Source: Streptoverticillium olivoreticuli subsp. olivoreticuli (lineage in GTDB: Bacteria > Actinomycetota > Actinomycetes > Streptomycetales > Streptomycetaceae). Taken from it: a stretch of DNA of 64,000 nt. The stretch is from the NCBI RefSeq assembly GCF_003391135.1, contig NZ_CP031455.1:8745794-8809793 (forward strand), in the 5' to 3' direction. The position numbers and the translations under genes are program-made. The notes below the pieces were generated by a model. That model ran no database searches, had not been told where the DNA came from, and worked only from the letters and a program-made list of their open reading frames with translations. Of this stretch, positions 33,322-42,571 are shown piece by piece (positions within the stretch are counted from its first letter, which is position 1; the number at the start of each line of letters is the position of its first letter).

Positions 33322-33684
33322 ATGAAGATGCTTCGCTTGATTGCCACACTCACTGCCACTGCCGCGCTCGCCCTGACCGGCGTCGCCTCCGGCGGCACGG
33401 CGTTCGCCGCCCCGACTCCTCGCTCCGTCACGAACATCACCGATATCACCAACCCGCCGTGTGGCAATCGCACCGATTTCGTCAGGGTGTACGCCTATAG
33501 CCGAGGTGACACCTGCTACGCCAATGCCGGATACACCACTCCGAATATCACCGCTGTCTACCGGGTGTGCAGCGGAAACAACGATATCTCGATCGGATTC
33601 AACGCTGAATCCTTTGAAATCTCCCGGAACAACTGCCAGGACTTCGGGGGAGGAAAGTACCTCACACGCCTCCAGATCTGGTAG
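33322..33684 (+). CDS. Small secreted beta/gamma-crystallin-like protein (killer-toxin-like)
   Basis: A 120-residue exported protein. A signal peptide of about 30 residues (MKMLRLIATLTATAALALTG, cleavage near AFAAP) is followed by an 88-residue mature domain with four cysteines (CGN, DTCYAN, RVCSGNN, NNCQDF). The mature part looks like the single-domain beta/gamma-crystallin fold of Streptomyces SKLP (killer toxin-like) and metalloproteinase-inhibitor proteins: RTDFVRVYAYSRGDTCYANAG, then two strands ending in YLTRLQIW. A strong AAGGAGG lies 10 bases before the ATG. Functions proposed for the family are antifungal toxin, protease inhibitor or Ca-binding; which applies here is unknown. The region upstream of about 33200 offers no partner gene. 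Confidence 0.75.
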   Translation: MKMLRLIATLTATAALALTGVASGGTAFAAPTPRSVTNITDITNPPCGNRTDFVRVYAYSRGDTCYANAGYTTPNITAVYRVCSGNNDISIGFNAESFEISRNNCQDFGGGKYLTRLQIW

Positions 33685-33969
33685 CCCAAGCCCATCGACA
33701 CCCTGTTCGCTTTCATCCCCCGAGAACCGCTCAGGGGGCGGCCTCCGGCCACATTTCCTCCACGAGCACAGCATGTCCCTCTCGGCCCTGGCATGACAGC
33801 GACGGCCAGGCCAAGAGTCCCACCGCCGCCCCCCCGGACACCAACTGCGCCTTCCTCTCCACGATCAAGTCCCACCTGCCCATCGGCGCGCTGCGCCACA
33901 ACCCCACCGTCATCGCTGACCTGGCCCGGTGAAGGCGGCGCCGCCTGGAGCGGGCCCGGTGATTCCAAG
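33685..33969. other. Convergent intergenic region
   Basis: Lies between two genes that end towards each other. Imperfect GC-rich inverted repeats are present near 33718-33745 (GAACCGCTCAGGGGGCGG), so bidirectional termination is likely, but no clean hairpin with a T tract was found. Confidence 0.35.
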
Positions 33970-34677
33970 TCAGGCGCCGACCGGCGCCTTCCCCTCGGCA
34001 GCCTTCTCCTCCCCTGCGCCAGCTTCAGGCACTGCCGCCAGGGGCACTGTCTGGGGTGCGGAATCCGCGGCCGCGGTGGCGGTATAGAACACCGACCCCC
34101 GCTTCCGCTCGCGCTCCAACCTGCCCTTGGCAACGAGTGCTTCGACCGTGTTGCGCACCACCTGGGCGCTCACGGTGCGTTCCGGGTGGGCCTGGCCTAG
34201 TTCTGTGATGACCTCGCCGACCATACGCGGCTGGCGGTGCCCGGCGAGCAGAGCGAGAACCAGCTCACCCAAAGTGGGCCCGCCACTCTTCCTGGCACGC
34301 ACCCCGGGAGCCTTCAAGGCGCCCGCGCCCTTGGCCTGCGCGGACTTCTCCTTCCGACGGCCCGGCGCGGCGACCGAATTGGTGGCCCGGCGCGGCTGCG
34401 GTACACCTCCCGCAGCCGCAGTGCCGGTGCCCTCAGCAGCGCCGCCCGTCTTATCCTGCTTCCCGGCCACCGCGTCCCGCATGCCCAGCAGCCACGCATG
34501 CTCCTTCTCCAACTGCTCAAGACGGGTCCGAAGCGCTACCTGCTCCTTCTCGTTGCCCTCCAGATCAGCGGCGAACCGCGCCGCGTACCAGGTCTGGATG
34601 CCGGCGTCGGCCATGGCCTCGCTCATGACGGCTCCCCATTTTTCAGGTATCGGGTGTTGCTGAGGGATGCTACTCAC
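33970..34677 (-). CDS. Coiled-coil and winged-helix protein, putative regulator
   Basis: A 235-residue soluble protein. A helical segment at about 30-70 (FAADLEGNEKEQVALRTRLEQLEKEHAWLLGMRDAVAG) has heptad spacing and should form a coiled coil. A low-complexity Ala/Gly/Lys linker follows (70-130), then a winged-helix-like domain at 133-200 (GPTLGELVLALLAGHRQPRMVGEVITELGQAHPERTVSAQVVRNTVEALVAKGRLERERKRGSVFYTA). The layout suggests a dimeric DNA-binding protein. The start may be the first ATG or the Met at residue 18 (MSEAMADAG). There is no obvious operon partner, and codon bias agrees with a real gene. I do not know its target. Confidence 0.7.
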   Translation of the reverse strand: MSSIPQQHPIPEKWGAVMSEAMADAGIQTWYAARFAADLEGNEKEQVALRTRLEQLEKEHAWLLGMRDAVAGKQDKTGGAAEGTGTAAAGGVPQPRRATNSVAAPGRRKEKSAQAKGAGALKAPGVRARKSGGPTLGELVLALLAGHRQPRMVGEVITELGQAHPERTVSAQVVRNTVEALVAKGRLERERKRGSVFYTATAAADSAPQTVPLAAVPEAGAGEEKAAEGKAPVGA

Positions 34678-35633
34678 CCCAACGCGGTGCCAGTACCACC
34701 CGCCACACTCAATCCCCCCGCCCCAGAAAGCCGCGCCTCACGGTCCGGGACCCGCCCCCTGTGCCTGCCGGTCGCAGAGACGGACCGGCCACTGGGTAAG
34801 GCAGCAACTCCCGAAGAGTGCAAACCTCTCCAGGAACCTGCGCCGCCCCGGGCCCCTTCCGGCTTTTCACCCCAGCCCTCCCACCTGCCCCGCACACCAC
34901 CCAGCTGCGCCCCGGGACCGACGCCTGCCGGGCCACCCGGTGCGACCCGTCACGAGAGGTGAGATGCGAGTGGAGGAGACAAACACGGGTATCAGGGACT
35001 GCCCAGGCATGGAAGAGCGAGGAGCAGTACCGGGATGCCACTGGACACCGGGCGTTTTCGCGCGCTGGACCCGGTCCCGTGCGGGTCCAGCCCGGAAAGG
35101 GGCAGCTCCGACCGAGAACCCTGCGCCTGCGAGCAGCCAAAGGGCTGATAGCAACGCTGGCATGGTGGTGGTGAAAGCCGGGTAAGGTCGCTGCGGTGGC
35201 CGTTGCGGCGTGATGGGGACGACGCGACGGCCACCAGGACTCTTCCCGCTACACCCCAGGACCGGTGCCCCAGACAGGGCATGTGACCTGGTGGACGTGA
35301 TGGCACATCACAGTCCCGCCGATGGAGATACGACGGCTAGAGACGACCTTGCAGCAACTGCGCTCCCGCACCGGCAGCGGCTCCGGAAGCAGCTCCGGCA
35401 CCACATCGTCAAGGAACACGGGCGGGGCGGGTACGGCATCCGGTCCGTCGGCCACACCAGCCATCATGGCGGTCAGGACAAACCGGCGGCCGCGCCGGGG
35501 CCCACTTCTCATGTCCTCCAGCATGCAGCCCGCCCTGTCCCAGCAGCAACACCCGCCCCGCGTCCCGGCACGCGCCCCCTCCCAGCGACTGCGCACACCG
35601 CTTCGCCCCCATCCCGACGGCCTGACCCGCGCG
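34678..35633. other. Region without a firmly supported gene
   Basis: Pro/Arg-rich frames on both strands look like antisense artefacts. One minus-strand frame (35249-35509, opening MRSGPRRGRRFVLTAMMAG, 86 codons) has moderate codon bias and could be a small protein, but it has no family resemblance. The group II intron's 3' end defines the right edge. Confidence 0.3.
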
Positions 35634-35660
35634 GTCGGGTAGGTGCATTGCTGCGCCGCA

Positions 35661-35704
35661 CCCCCCTCAGAACCGTGCAGGCCCGTCGTCCGAGCACACG
35701 GCTC
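35661..35704 (-). ncRNA. Group II intron domain V
   Basis: On the minus strand GAGCCGTGTGCTCGGACGAC and GGGCCTGCACGGTTCTG form the classic 34-base hairpin, with GAGCCGTG pairing to CACGGTTC. It is followed by a short domain VI hairpin (35634-35656, GTGCGGCGCAGCAATGCAC) with a bulged A and the 3' splice site. It overlaps the end of the maturase gene. Confidence 0.75.
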
Positions 35705-37514
35705 AAGCAGGCCCCATGGGCCCGTGGGCAGGTTGCAGTGCTGTTCTGCTGCCGGTGCTGGCGCCGCGCCAGCGGTGGCAGTGGGTGTGGATCAGGCGGA
35801 AGGATGCGGCCCCATCCGGCGTGCTGCGCCCCGGGGTGGCGGTGACCGCGTGCTTGCGGACCGCCATCCGGGTCACCTTGAGCCACTGTTCCCATTCGGA
35901 TGGGCTCTGTGGCTCGCGGTCGGCGTGCAGGAGGAACCCGTCGCAGAGCGGACACCGTCCGTGCTGTTTCTGCAGCAGACCCAGCCCGGCCGGACTCAGC
36001 GGGGGTTTCCTCCTGCGCCGTCGTGCAGCCCAGTACCCGGCCAGGGCTGGGTCGTCCACCGACGCCCGGCCCGGGACCATCTGGTGCCGGACAATCTTGG
36101 TCCAGGCGAACTTGGTGAGATAGGCACCGGTCTCCCGGTCCCCGAAAACCCACCGGTCCTGCCTGGCTCGGTTGAACCGACCGAAATACCGGGACGCCAC
36201 CCAGTGCTTCGACTTCTTCGGGTGGCTGTGCTTGGCCCACTTGTAAGTGAGCTTCCACATGTGGAAATCCAGCGAGGCGAATGCCTCGCTGGACACCACG
36301 CCCCGGTAGTAGGCGGCCCAGCCCCGGATGATCGGGTTCAGCTTGGCGATCACCGCCGCAGCGTTGAGCCCTCGCAGGTTCACCACCTCGGCAGAGAGCC
36401 GGTCCCGAATCCGCTGCAGGGAAGCCTTGCTCGGCTTGATCAGCAACGTGCCGTGATAGCGGCGGATGTTGAACCCCAGGAAGTCGAAGCCCTCGTCGAG
36501 GTGCGCGATGCGCGTCTTGTCCTCGTTGAAGACCAGGCCCCCGGGCAACAGCCACACGGCAAGCCGCGCCTTGATCTGTTCGGCCTCGCCACGGCTGTGG
36601 CAGAGGGCTACAAGATCGTCGGCGTATCTGATCAGAACCGGCGAGCCCGCCTCGGTTTCCCCTGCGCGAGCACCGGTCGTCCGATAGCGGATCCCTGCCG
36701 CCTCCTCCAGCCCGTGAAGGGCCACGTTCATCAACAACGGTGAAATGATCCCGCCTTGCGGGGTCCCCTCCACCGTCGGGGCGAACCTCCCTTGATCGAC
36801 CACCCCGGCCCTGAGCCACTGCTCGACCAGCCCCCGCGCCGGGAACCCACCGAGCAGCCCGAGGAGCCGGTCATGATCGATTCGGTCGAATGCTGCCGTC
36901 AGGTCGGCATCCAGCACCCACTGCCGCTTGGGGGCTTTGCCCTTCGCGGTCTGGAAGATGGCCTGGATCGCGTCGTGACAGCCACGGCCGGGCCGAAATC
37001 CATAGGATCGCGGCTCGAACCGTGCCTCCCACTCGGGTTCGAGTGCACCAAGGGCCAGGGCCTGAAGGCACCGATCCAAGATCACGGGAATGCCGAGCGG
37101 TCTTTGACGCCCGTTTGCCTTCGCAATGAACACTCGCCTGACGGGCCTGGGCCTCCAGGGGGCGGCCTTGCCCTGGGGCAGCAGCACGACCATCCCGTCG
37201 ATACCCGCCGTCTTACGGCCAGCGTTGACCTCCGTGACCCGCCGCACGCTCATCAGCGTGTTCGAGCGGGAACGGAGCATCAACTTCTGCAAATTGCGGA
37301 CCCGCTTGAGGTCCCCTGCCTTCGATGCCGTGAAGATCCTCTGCCGCAATCGCCGTACGTTCTCCTCGGCCGCCTGCCAGTCGATCGACAGCCAGTCGGT
37401 GGAGTCGCCCTCCGGTCCGTTCACCGCAGCCCCTGCACCCGCAACGGCATCCGCCGTGGAGATCGGTGTCGCCATGGTGTCCAACTTGCCCTTCGGTTCG
37501 AGCGTTGAAGTCAT
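35703..37514 (-). CDS. ltrA: Group II intron reverse transcriptase/maturase with HNH endonuclease domain
   Basis: A 603-residue intron-encoded protein. The N-terminal region has WQAAEENVRRLRQRIFTASKAGDLKRVRNLQKLMLRS. The RT palm includes AGIDG, RPLGIPVILDRCLQALALGALEPEWEARFEPRSYGFRPGRGCHDAI, DADLTAAFDRIDHDRLL, EGTPQGGIISPLLMNVALHGLE and the catalytic RYADDLV. The GIIM maturase motif is around NPIIRGWAAYYRG, and a C-terminal HNH-type zinc motif reads GRCPLCDGFLL to THCHRW. It makes the intron RNA fold and copies it into DNA at the target. All catalytic motifs are intact, so the intron may still move. The start is the Met at 37514; a GTG at 37550 is also in frame. Confidence 0.9.
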   Translation of the reverse strand: MTSTLEPKGKLDTMATPISTADAVAGAGAAVNGPEGDSTDWLSIDWQAAEENVRRLRQRIFTASKAGDLKRVRNLQKLMLRSRSNTLMSVRRVTEVNAGRKTAGIDGMVVLLPQGKAAPWRPRPVRRVFIAKANGRQRPLGIPVILDRCLQALALGALEPEWEARFEPRSYGFRPGRGCHDAIQAIFQTAKGKAPKRQWVLDADLTAAFDRIDHDRLLGLLGGFPARGLVEQWLRAGVVDQGRFAPTVEGTPQGGIISPLLMNVALHGLEEAAGIRYRTTGARAGETEAGSPVLIRYADDLVALCHSRGEAEQIKARLAVWLLPGGLVFNEDKTRIAHLDEGFDFLGFNIRRYHGTLLIKPSKASLQRIRDRLSAEVVNLRGLNAAAVIAKLNPIIRGWAAYYRGVVSSEAFASLDFHMWKLTYKWAKHSHPKKSKHWVASRYFGRFNRARQDRWVFGDRETGAYLTKFAWTKIVRHQMVPGRASVDDPALAGYWAARRRRRKPPLSPAGLGLLQKQHGRCPLCDGFLLHADREPQSPSEWEQWLKVTRMAVRKHAVTATPGRSTPDGAASFRLIHTHCHRWRGASTGSRTALQPAHGPMGPA

Positions 37515-38149
37515 CGGGTCTTCACAGGCCCACCTGATCCACGTCAGCACCCTTTCGGGTCCGGGCAGTGCCCGTATCCGGCCAGTTGTGCGGGACGGCC
37601 GACAGAGGCGCCGGCCACCAGTCCCGGTTTCCTGCTGCCTTTCGGCTGCCGGCCTTGGCTTCTTGGAACATCCTGTGCCCGCTGGGGAGTTGGGCCTTCC
37701 TTGCGGTCGGCTTACCGGAGAAAGCGCCTCCGGACCCCATCGGGGTTACCACGTTCCACGCGAGCGAGATACGACCGGGATGGGTGCCCCCTCTACTCCG
37801 GGACGGCGATGCTCTCCCGGCTGACAAAGAATCCCCAACCGGCGCCTGCCGCTTCTCAACGGCCAGTCCTGCACCCCGCTGGAACGTCCCATCTGCGAGG
37901 CCGAAAATCACGAAGCATCATCAGGGGTTCAGTCGCCTTCACCCGTCCGGTCTTCCCCTTGCCTGTGGCCTCCGGATGGAACAGAGGCCCTTGGGCTTTT
38001 CCCCCGAGCTCCGCACCGAGCCGTTACCGGCAACGCACGTCGGGGTGGGGACAGGCCCTGAGCACTGGCCCGGAACTACGCTGTCGACATCAGTCAGTCC
38101 TCCCACCAGCGAATTCGCTCGTCTCGTGCGGCCTCGTGTCGCACCACTC

Positions 38150-39108
38150 TATTTTTCGTGTCAGGTTGGCCAGGCTGCGTTTGATGTGGGCCCATGCGCC
38201 TTCGACCGGGTTCAGATCGGGCGAGTAGGCGGGCAGCAGGAACACCGTCAGCCACTCGCGCTGGTCGATCAACTTACGCATGGCGTGGGAGACGTGGGTG
38301 TTGAGCCGGTCCCACACCAGCACGATCGGCGCTTTGACGAGCTGGTGGGCGCCGTCGATCAGCGCGATGAAGTTGCGTTCGCCCATGCTGCGGCGCTTGC
38401 CCTTGCCCGCCGGGTGGGAGATCAACCGGTGGCACAGCCGGGTGCGCGAGCCGGGCCGCATGGCGATCAGGCCGGCGACCGACAGCCGTCCCGAGTGCCG
38501 CCCGCCGACCGTCACGACCGGCGTGTGGCCGCGTCGGCCCCAGGTGCGTCCTTTGGGCGGACGGCGGGTGAAACCTGCTTCGTCCTCGAAGCAGATGTAG
38601 CCCCCGCAGGCCGCCCGGGTTCTTATACCTCCGCCCAGGTCGCCTCCTTCCGTATGACGACGGCCTGCTCGTCGCGTTCGGCCACCCGCCGGGCGGGCAC
38701 CTGCGGGGATAAGCCGAGCCGGCGCATCAGTCGCGTGGCGCCCGAGACGCTGTAGGAGACGTGGAACTTCCTGCCGATCAGCGTGGCCACCCGCGCGGCG
38801 GTCCACACCTGGTCCTCCACCCAGCCATGCGCGGCCGGACCCTGCTCGAGGTAAGCGGCGAGTTTCGCCAGGCAGCGCGGCGACAGACGGCACCGTGACC
38901 CGCTCGGGCCACGGGACATCAGCGCCCCGGACCCGCCGTCCCGCCACAGCTGGTGCCACTGGTAGGCCGATTTCCGGCTCACCCGCAGGCGCCGTGCGAC
39001 CTCAGGCGGTTTGATCTTCTGCTCGAACAACTCAGCCGCCTGTGTTCGTACCGCCTCGCGGCGCTGACGTCCCGCAGCGGTCAGCCCGCTCCCATCCGCA
39101 TACCTCAC
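38150..39108 (-). pseudogene. IS630-family transposase, frameshifted and 3'-truncated
   Basis: An IS630-type transposase of the same subtype as the half-gene at 21.3-21.8 kb. N-terminus AAGRQRREAVRTQAAELFEQ, two HTH units, then RKEATWAEV with a stop; an indel near 38625 moves the frame to CGGYICFEDEAGFTRRPPKGRTWGRRGHTPV (Asp), IVLVWDRLNTHVSHAMR (Asp) and YSPDLNPVEGAWAHIKRSLANLTRKIEW (Glu). All three catalytic residues survive, but the last 30 or so residues are missing where the group II intron starts. Confidence 0.85.
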
Positions 39109-39221
39109 ACACCACGGAATGCAACCAACACCCCAGCCACATCAGTGGCTTCACAAAAGATCACCCTGACGAGCCGAAGTCAGTAACGAAACCCTCCACA
39201 CTCAGAGGGGATAGACACTAT

Positions 39222-39647
39222 TTGACGAAGTCGGGTAGGAGCCGCCAGGCCGCGCGGGATGCGGGGCTGACGGTCACGGACCGGATGCTGAAGGCGTGGC
39301 TGGAGGGCAAGCGTCGCCCGTCGAAGGTGAACCTGGAGTGTATCGACGCGGCGTACCGGGCGGTGCGCCGGCAGAACGTCGCCCGGCACCTCCTCAAGCG
39401 CCTGAACCGCGAGGGACGCGGGACGCGGGTGGAGATCCACCCCCTCAACCAGTCCCAGGTCGCCCGGCCGCTCCAGCGCGTGGTGGAGTACCGGACGATG
39501 AACGTGCGCCGCTGGGACAAGATTGTCGCCTCCTGGGCGGCCGGCGACTATCAGGGCCTCGACGCAGCCTGGGACGACACGATCGTCGACCTGTGCTCGC
39601 AGTGGGGCCAGTACGAGTACGTCACCAACGTCGGCTTCGCTGCATAG
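39222..39647 (+). CDS. HTH protein of plasmid/accessory type, function unknown
   Basis: A 141-residue basic protein starting at TTG 39222 after GAGGGG. The N-terminal half is a helix-turn-helix: SGRSRQAARDAGLTVTDRMLKAWLEGKRRPSKVNLECIDAAYRAVRRQNVARHLLKRLNREGRGTRVEIHP. This arrangement, a helix-turn-helix followed by a basic region, is loosely like the terminal proteins (Tpg) of linear Streptomyces replicons, but identity is too low to assign it. The C-terminal half is acidic and aromatic (AWDDTIVDLCSQWGQYEYVTNVGFAA). Its upstream DNA is IS630 debris, so the promoter or an N-terminal extension may have been lost. No partner gene is adjacent. Confidence 0.55.
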   Translation: MTKSGRSRQAARDAGLTVTDRMLKAWLEGKRRPSKVNLECIDAAYRAVRRQNVARHLLKRLNREGRGTRVEIHPLNQSQVARPLQRVVEYRTMNVRRWDKIVASWAAGDYQGLDAAWDDTIVDLCSQWGQYEYVTNVGFAA

Positions 39648-39733
39648 AAGCCCCTCGGCAGGAGGCGGCCCGGATTCATACGGATCCAGGCCTATCCATG
39701 TGACTGGCCTTTGAGTTGGCCGGCCGCTCGCGT

Positions 39734-40108
39734 TCACATCTCGTGGGGGAGTATCAAGGTCATGACGGGCTTGCCCGTATCGCCGGGCTCCGTGATGGCG
39801 AGGAGCCGGTCGGCGCCGGTGGGTGCATCGCCGGAGGGAAGTTCTTGCGCGGGTACCACGAAGCACACTTCATTCGCGGGCGCCTGCTCGACAGCCTTCG
39901 CTACGGCGGACAGCACCGTGCGCAAGCGCTCTCCCCCGCCCTCCCTGTCGCCTGCCACGAATTCCTGCCACGCACTCGCGGTGATGATCAGCGGCATCTC
40001 GATGCCCACGGCTGAGCCCGCCGCAGGCACGATCGGAATGAAGGTGCCGTCCGCGAACGCCTCAGCCCGCGTATAGGCGGCGACCACGGGGCCGTAGTCC
40101 TCGTCCAT
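39734..40108 (-). CDS. DUF6573-like small protein
   Basis: A 124-residue cytosolic protein. YTRAEAFADGTFIPIV followed by EMPLIITASAWQEFVAGD resembles the DUF6573 pattern (YTRAxAxxDGxLVDV, PVALTxxxWxDCVAW), a family common on plasmids and integrated elements. The C-terminus differs from the family (EVCFVVPAQELPSGDAPTGADRLLAI), which may mark a separate subfamily. The start is the ATG at 40106-40108. Function unknown; it often accompanies plasmid maintenance or transfer genes. Confidence 0.55.
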   Translation of the reverse strand: MDEDYGPVVAAYTRAEAFADGTFIPIVPAAGSAVGIEMPLIITASAWQEFVAGDREGGGERLRTVLSAVAKAVEQAPANEVCFVVPAQELPSGDAPTGADRLLAITEPGDTGKPVMTLILPHEM

Positions 40109-40244
40109 TTCGCATACTCCGCTCTCTCAAGTCCCGCTCGTCGTCCTGCCTGTTGAGCCTGTCGTCTTCGTCCCCTGAACGCTGTCCCTCGAACGGGCGG
40201 GCGTTTCAGTCCGGCGCTCACCTGGCCAAGTGAAGCGCTCATGA

Positions 40245-41010
40245 CTAGTCGAGGCGGTGGACGGTGATGCGGGCGCCGACGAACTGTCCGGCTGCGGCGG
40301 CTTCGCGCATGAGGCGGTTCTTGGCTTTCTGGTCGCTGGCGGGGATTCCGGCGAGTCCGATCTTCCCCACATAGATCACGCTCCAGCCGTACTGCTCGAC
40401 CCCGGCGACCCATTGTGGCGGGGGAGCGATGGTGCCGGTGTAGAAGAGCGTCCCGTCGGGTTCCATGACAGTCAGCTGCGCGATGCGGTCCGGTCCGGCG
40501 GGAGTGCCGTAGGTGGCCAGCCACTGGTCCGCGTGCGCGGGTGCCTGGCGCATCCGTCCGACGGGGGAGAAGCCGTGGGCAAGGACGCGGGAGGCGAGGA
40601 CGTCCAGGAGCTCGGAGCCCGCTCCGGCTCCGGCGTGGAGGTAGACCGGTGCCTCGGGTTCGGCGATGAGGGGGGGCAGCACAGAGCGGCCGTGTTCGAC
40701 TGCGGCGGCGGTCATCCGCATCGCCATCCCGTCGTCCGCCGCGGCCGGCGGCATGGAGGAGCGGGCCTCTGGGATTTCCACCACGGCCGAGGCGTGGCAG
40801 CGGGCGTACGCGTACCGCACGTGCGCAACACGGCCCGTGGCCCGCCCGACCCCCGCGATCCGTACGACGACGTTGGCCGGCTCGCTGGGGTAGATCTTCT
40901 TTTCGCAGCCAAGGCAGATCGCGTTGTTGAGGGTGACGGCCCCGGCCTTGGCGACCCGGACCCGGCCCCAGCGCGTTCCGTACGTCAGGGCTCATACGGA
41001 TGTCGGTCAT
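40245..41010 (-). pseudogene. Zinc-ribbon hypothetical protein with a probable N-terminal frameshift
   Basis: The clear frame gives 191 residues from a GTG at 40820, with HAGAGAGSELLDVLASRVLAHGFSPVGRMR and a C-terminal GRITVHRLD-like end. Upstream, the same frame continues in good codon bias without any start, reading RWGRVRVAKAGAVTLNNAICLGCEKKIYPSEPANVVVRIAG back to a TGA near 40996. That segment holds a Cys-x2-Cys pair. A natural start (MTDIRMSPDV, ATG 41010) lies in another frame just before it, so a one-base change near 40988 has probably split the gene. Function unknown. Confidence 0.5.
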
Positions 41011-41320
41011 CATCGCTCCCCAGAAGAAGTACCGGTGTGTGCTGCTGTCCAGCACGCCGGATCCGCAGATGCCGGAGGGGCACTTGGTGGTTTTGGGGTA
41101 GCCCGATCAACCGCCCCGCGCTGCGCCCTGTCACCCGTCGCCCGGCGCTGGCTCAGGTGGAACCGGGCAGCCGTGCCGCTGGCGGAGGCGCAGCCGGGGG
41201 TGCTGAGAGAGCCGTCGTGAACGTGCCGGCCGCCGTCACGCGCTTTCCCGGGATAACGAAGCGCCCGGCCTCCAGGACCGGGCGCGGGTGCAGTCCTCTT
41301 GGGTTCGGGGGAGGAGCGGG

Positions 41321-42200
41321 TCATAGCTCGGGGGCGAGGCCGGAGCGTTTGGCCATGCTCATGAGGGAGGGCTTGCTGCGCTGGTGGAGGATGACCAGGA
41401 CCCGCAGTACCTCACGGGACATGGGGTGTATCTCTGTCATCTCGGGCGCGATCCGGAACGCCGCCTGTAGGGCCTGCTCGGCGCCTTCGAGGTCGTTGAT
41501 GGCCAGTCGGGCCCGTGCGGTGTCGATGCACAGGCGGCCCACCCTCGACGGGCGCAGGCCCTTGGGCGGGGTGTCCATGAGGGGCTGGGCCATCTCTGAC
41601 GCCTCGTGCGGGTGGTCGAGTTCGATGCTCGATCCCACCTCGTACAGGGCGAGGTTGCCCGGCCCGAAGGTGAGGTTGTGCATGATGAGGTCGCCCTGCC
41701 CGGCGGGGATGCGGGCGGCCAGTTCCCGGGCGTGCCGGGTGTGCGCGGTGGTCGCGGCCTTGTCCCTGTCCCGTGAGGCGAGCACGATACCGCGCAGGTG
41801 CAGCGAGCCCAGGGCGAGAACCTGCGTGGGGCCGTACCCGCCGAGTCGGGCTGCGCCCTCGTAGGTGGTGATGGCGCGGTCCACGACTGTCAGGCCGTCG
41901 GTGTAGTGTCCGGCGCTCTGGTGGGTGCCGGCCTCGGTCCAGGCGGCGACCGCCTCGGTCCCGGGGTTCCAGGTCTGCCGGGCGGCCCAGGTCTGCCGGG
42001 CCACGACGGTGTCGGCGAGATCAGGCTGCATCAGCCGGTGCGCGATCGTGTACGCGCAGCCGTAGACGTCTGTGACGCGTGACCAGATGCCCGCCTCCCC
42101 GGGGCTGCTCAGGGCGGCCGCGGTGACCTGTCCGAGCAGGGTGGGCAGCAGGCGCAGCAGTTCGTGTGCCGCCTGCGCCAGCTGCTCGCCGAGCAGCTCG
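41321..42200 (-). pseudogene. TPR-type transcriptional regulator lacking its HTH (5'-truncated)
   Basis: About 290 residues of a helical TPR-like domain: GEQLAQAAHELLRLLPTLLGQVTAAALSSPGEAGIWSRVTDVYG, HESAGHYTDGLTVVDRAITTYEGA-like repeats, GRLCIDTARARLAINDLEGAEQALQAAFRIAPEM and HPMSREVLRVLVILHQR. This is the C-terminal part of Streptomyces XRE-family regulators. The XRE helix-turn-helix that should begin the protein is missing; beyond about 42200 the frame is antisense to a cupin fragment. The gene was cut by a rearrangement. Confidence 0.65.
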
Positions 42201-42571
42201 CCGACCCGCACCTTCTCGCCCGGTACACCGCCGATCTCGACGGGCAGGCCCTCGGCCGGATGGCCCCCAGCCTCCCCCACCTGGACACCATCCCGGCCGA
42301 CCCCCGGCTGCGCGTGCGGATGACCACCGCCCGCGCGGTGCTGACCACCACCGAGGACGCGGTGCACCTGGCGGCCGCCGGCAGCGTCTACGAGTTCGAC
42401 CCGGCCGCAGGCCCCGCCCTCCGGGCCCTCGTGGACGGCCGCGAATGCCCCCTGGGAGAACTGGCGGACGCCGCGGGCGTCAGCGCGGGCGTCAGCGTGG
42501 CCGACATCGCCGGCCTGGTCTGCGAACTCGTCGCCGGACAGGCCGCCACGATCACCGGGACCGGCCGGTGA
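42200..42571 (+). pseudogene. C-terminal fragment of a JmjC/cupin-like protein
   Basis: About 120 residues (ADPHLLARYTADLDGQALGRMAPSLPHLDTIPADPRLRVRMTTARAVLTTTEDAVHLAAAGSVYEFDPAAGPALRALVDG, then CPLGELADAAG) look like the C-terminal winged-helix part of RoxA/JmjC-type cupin proteins. The catalytic cupin barrel is absent: homology begins at about 42200, head-to-head with the truncated regulator. The stop overlaps the GTG of the next gene (GTGA), so a former operon cupin-reductase-phosphotransferase is likely. Confidence 0.55.

Larger units (their letters stand above)
35634..38144 (-). mobile_element. Group II intron with encoded reverse transcriptase
   Basis: The minus strand from about 38144 begins GTGCGAC, the group II 5' consensus GUGYG, and ends near 35634 with CACCTACCCGAC after domain VI. 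The 2.5-kb size, a 630-base structured leader (domains I-III), the maturase gene inside domain IV and a recognisable domain V all agree. Alternative GTGCG starts at 38016 or 38034 are possible. The 5' end coincides with the point where an IS630 transposase frame is lost (38145), but the 3' flank does not resume that gene, so one junction has been rearranged. EBS/IBS pairing was not resolved. Confidence 0.75.
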
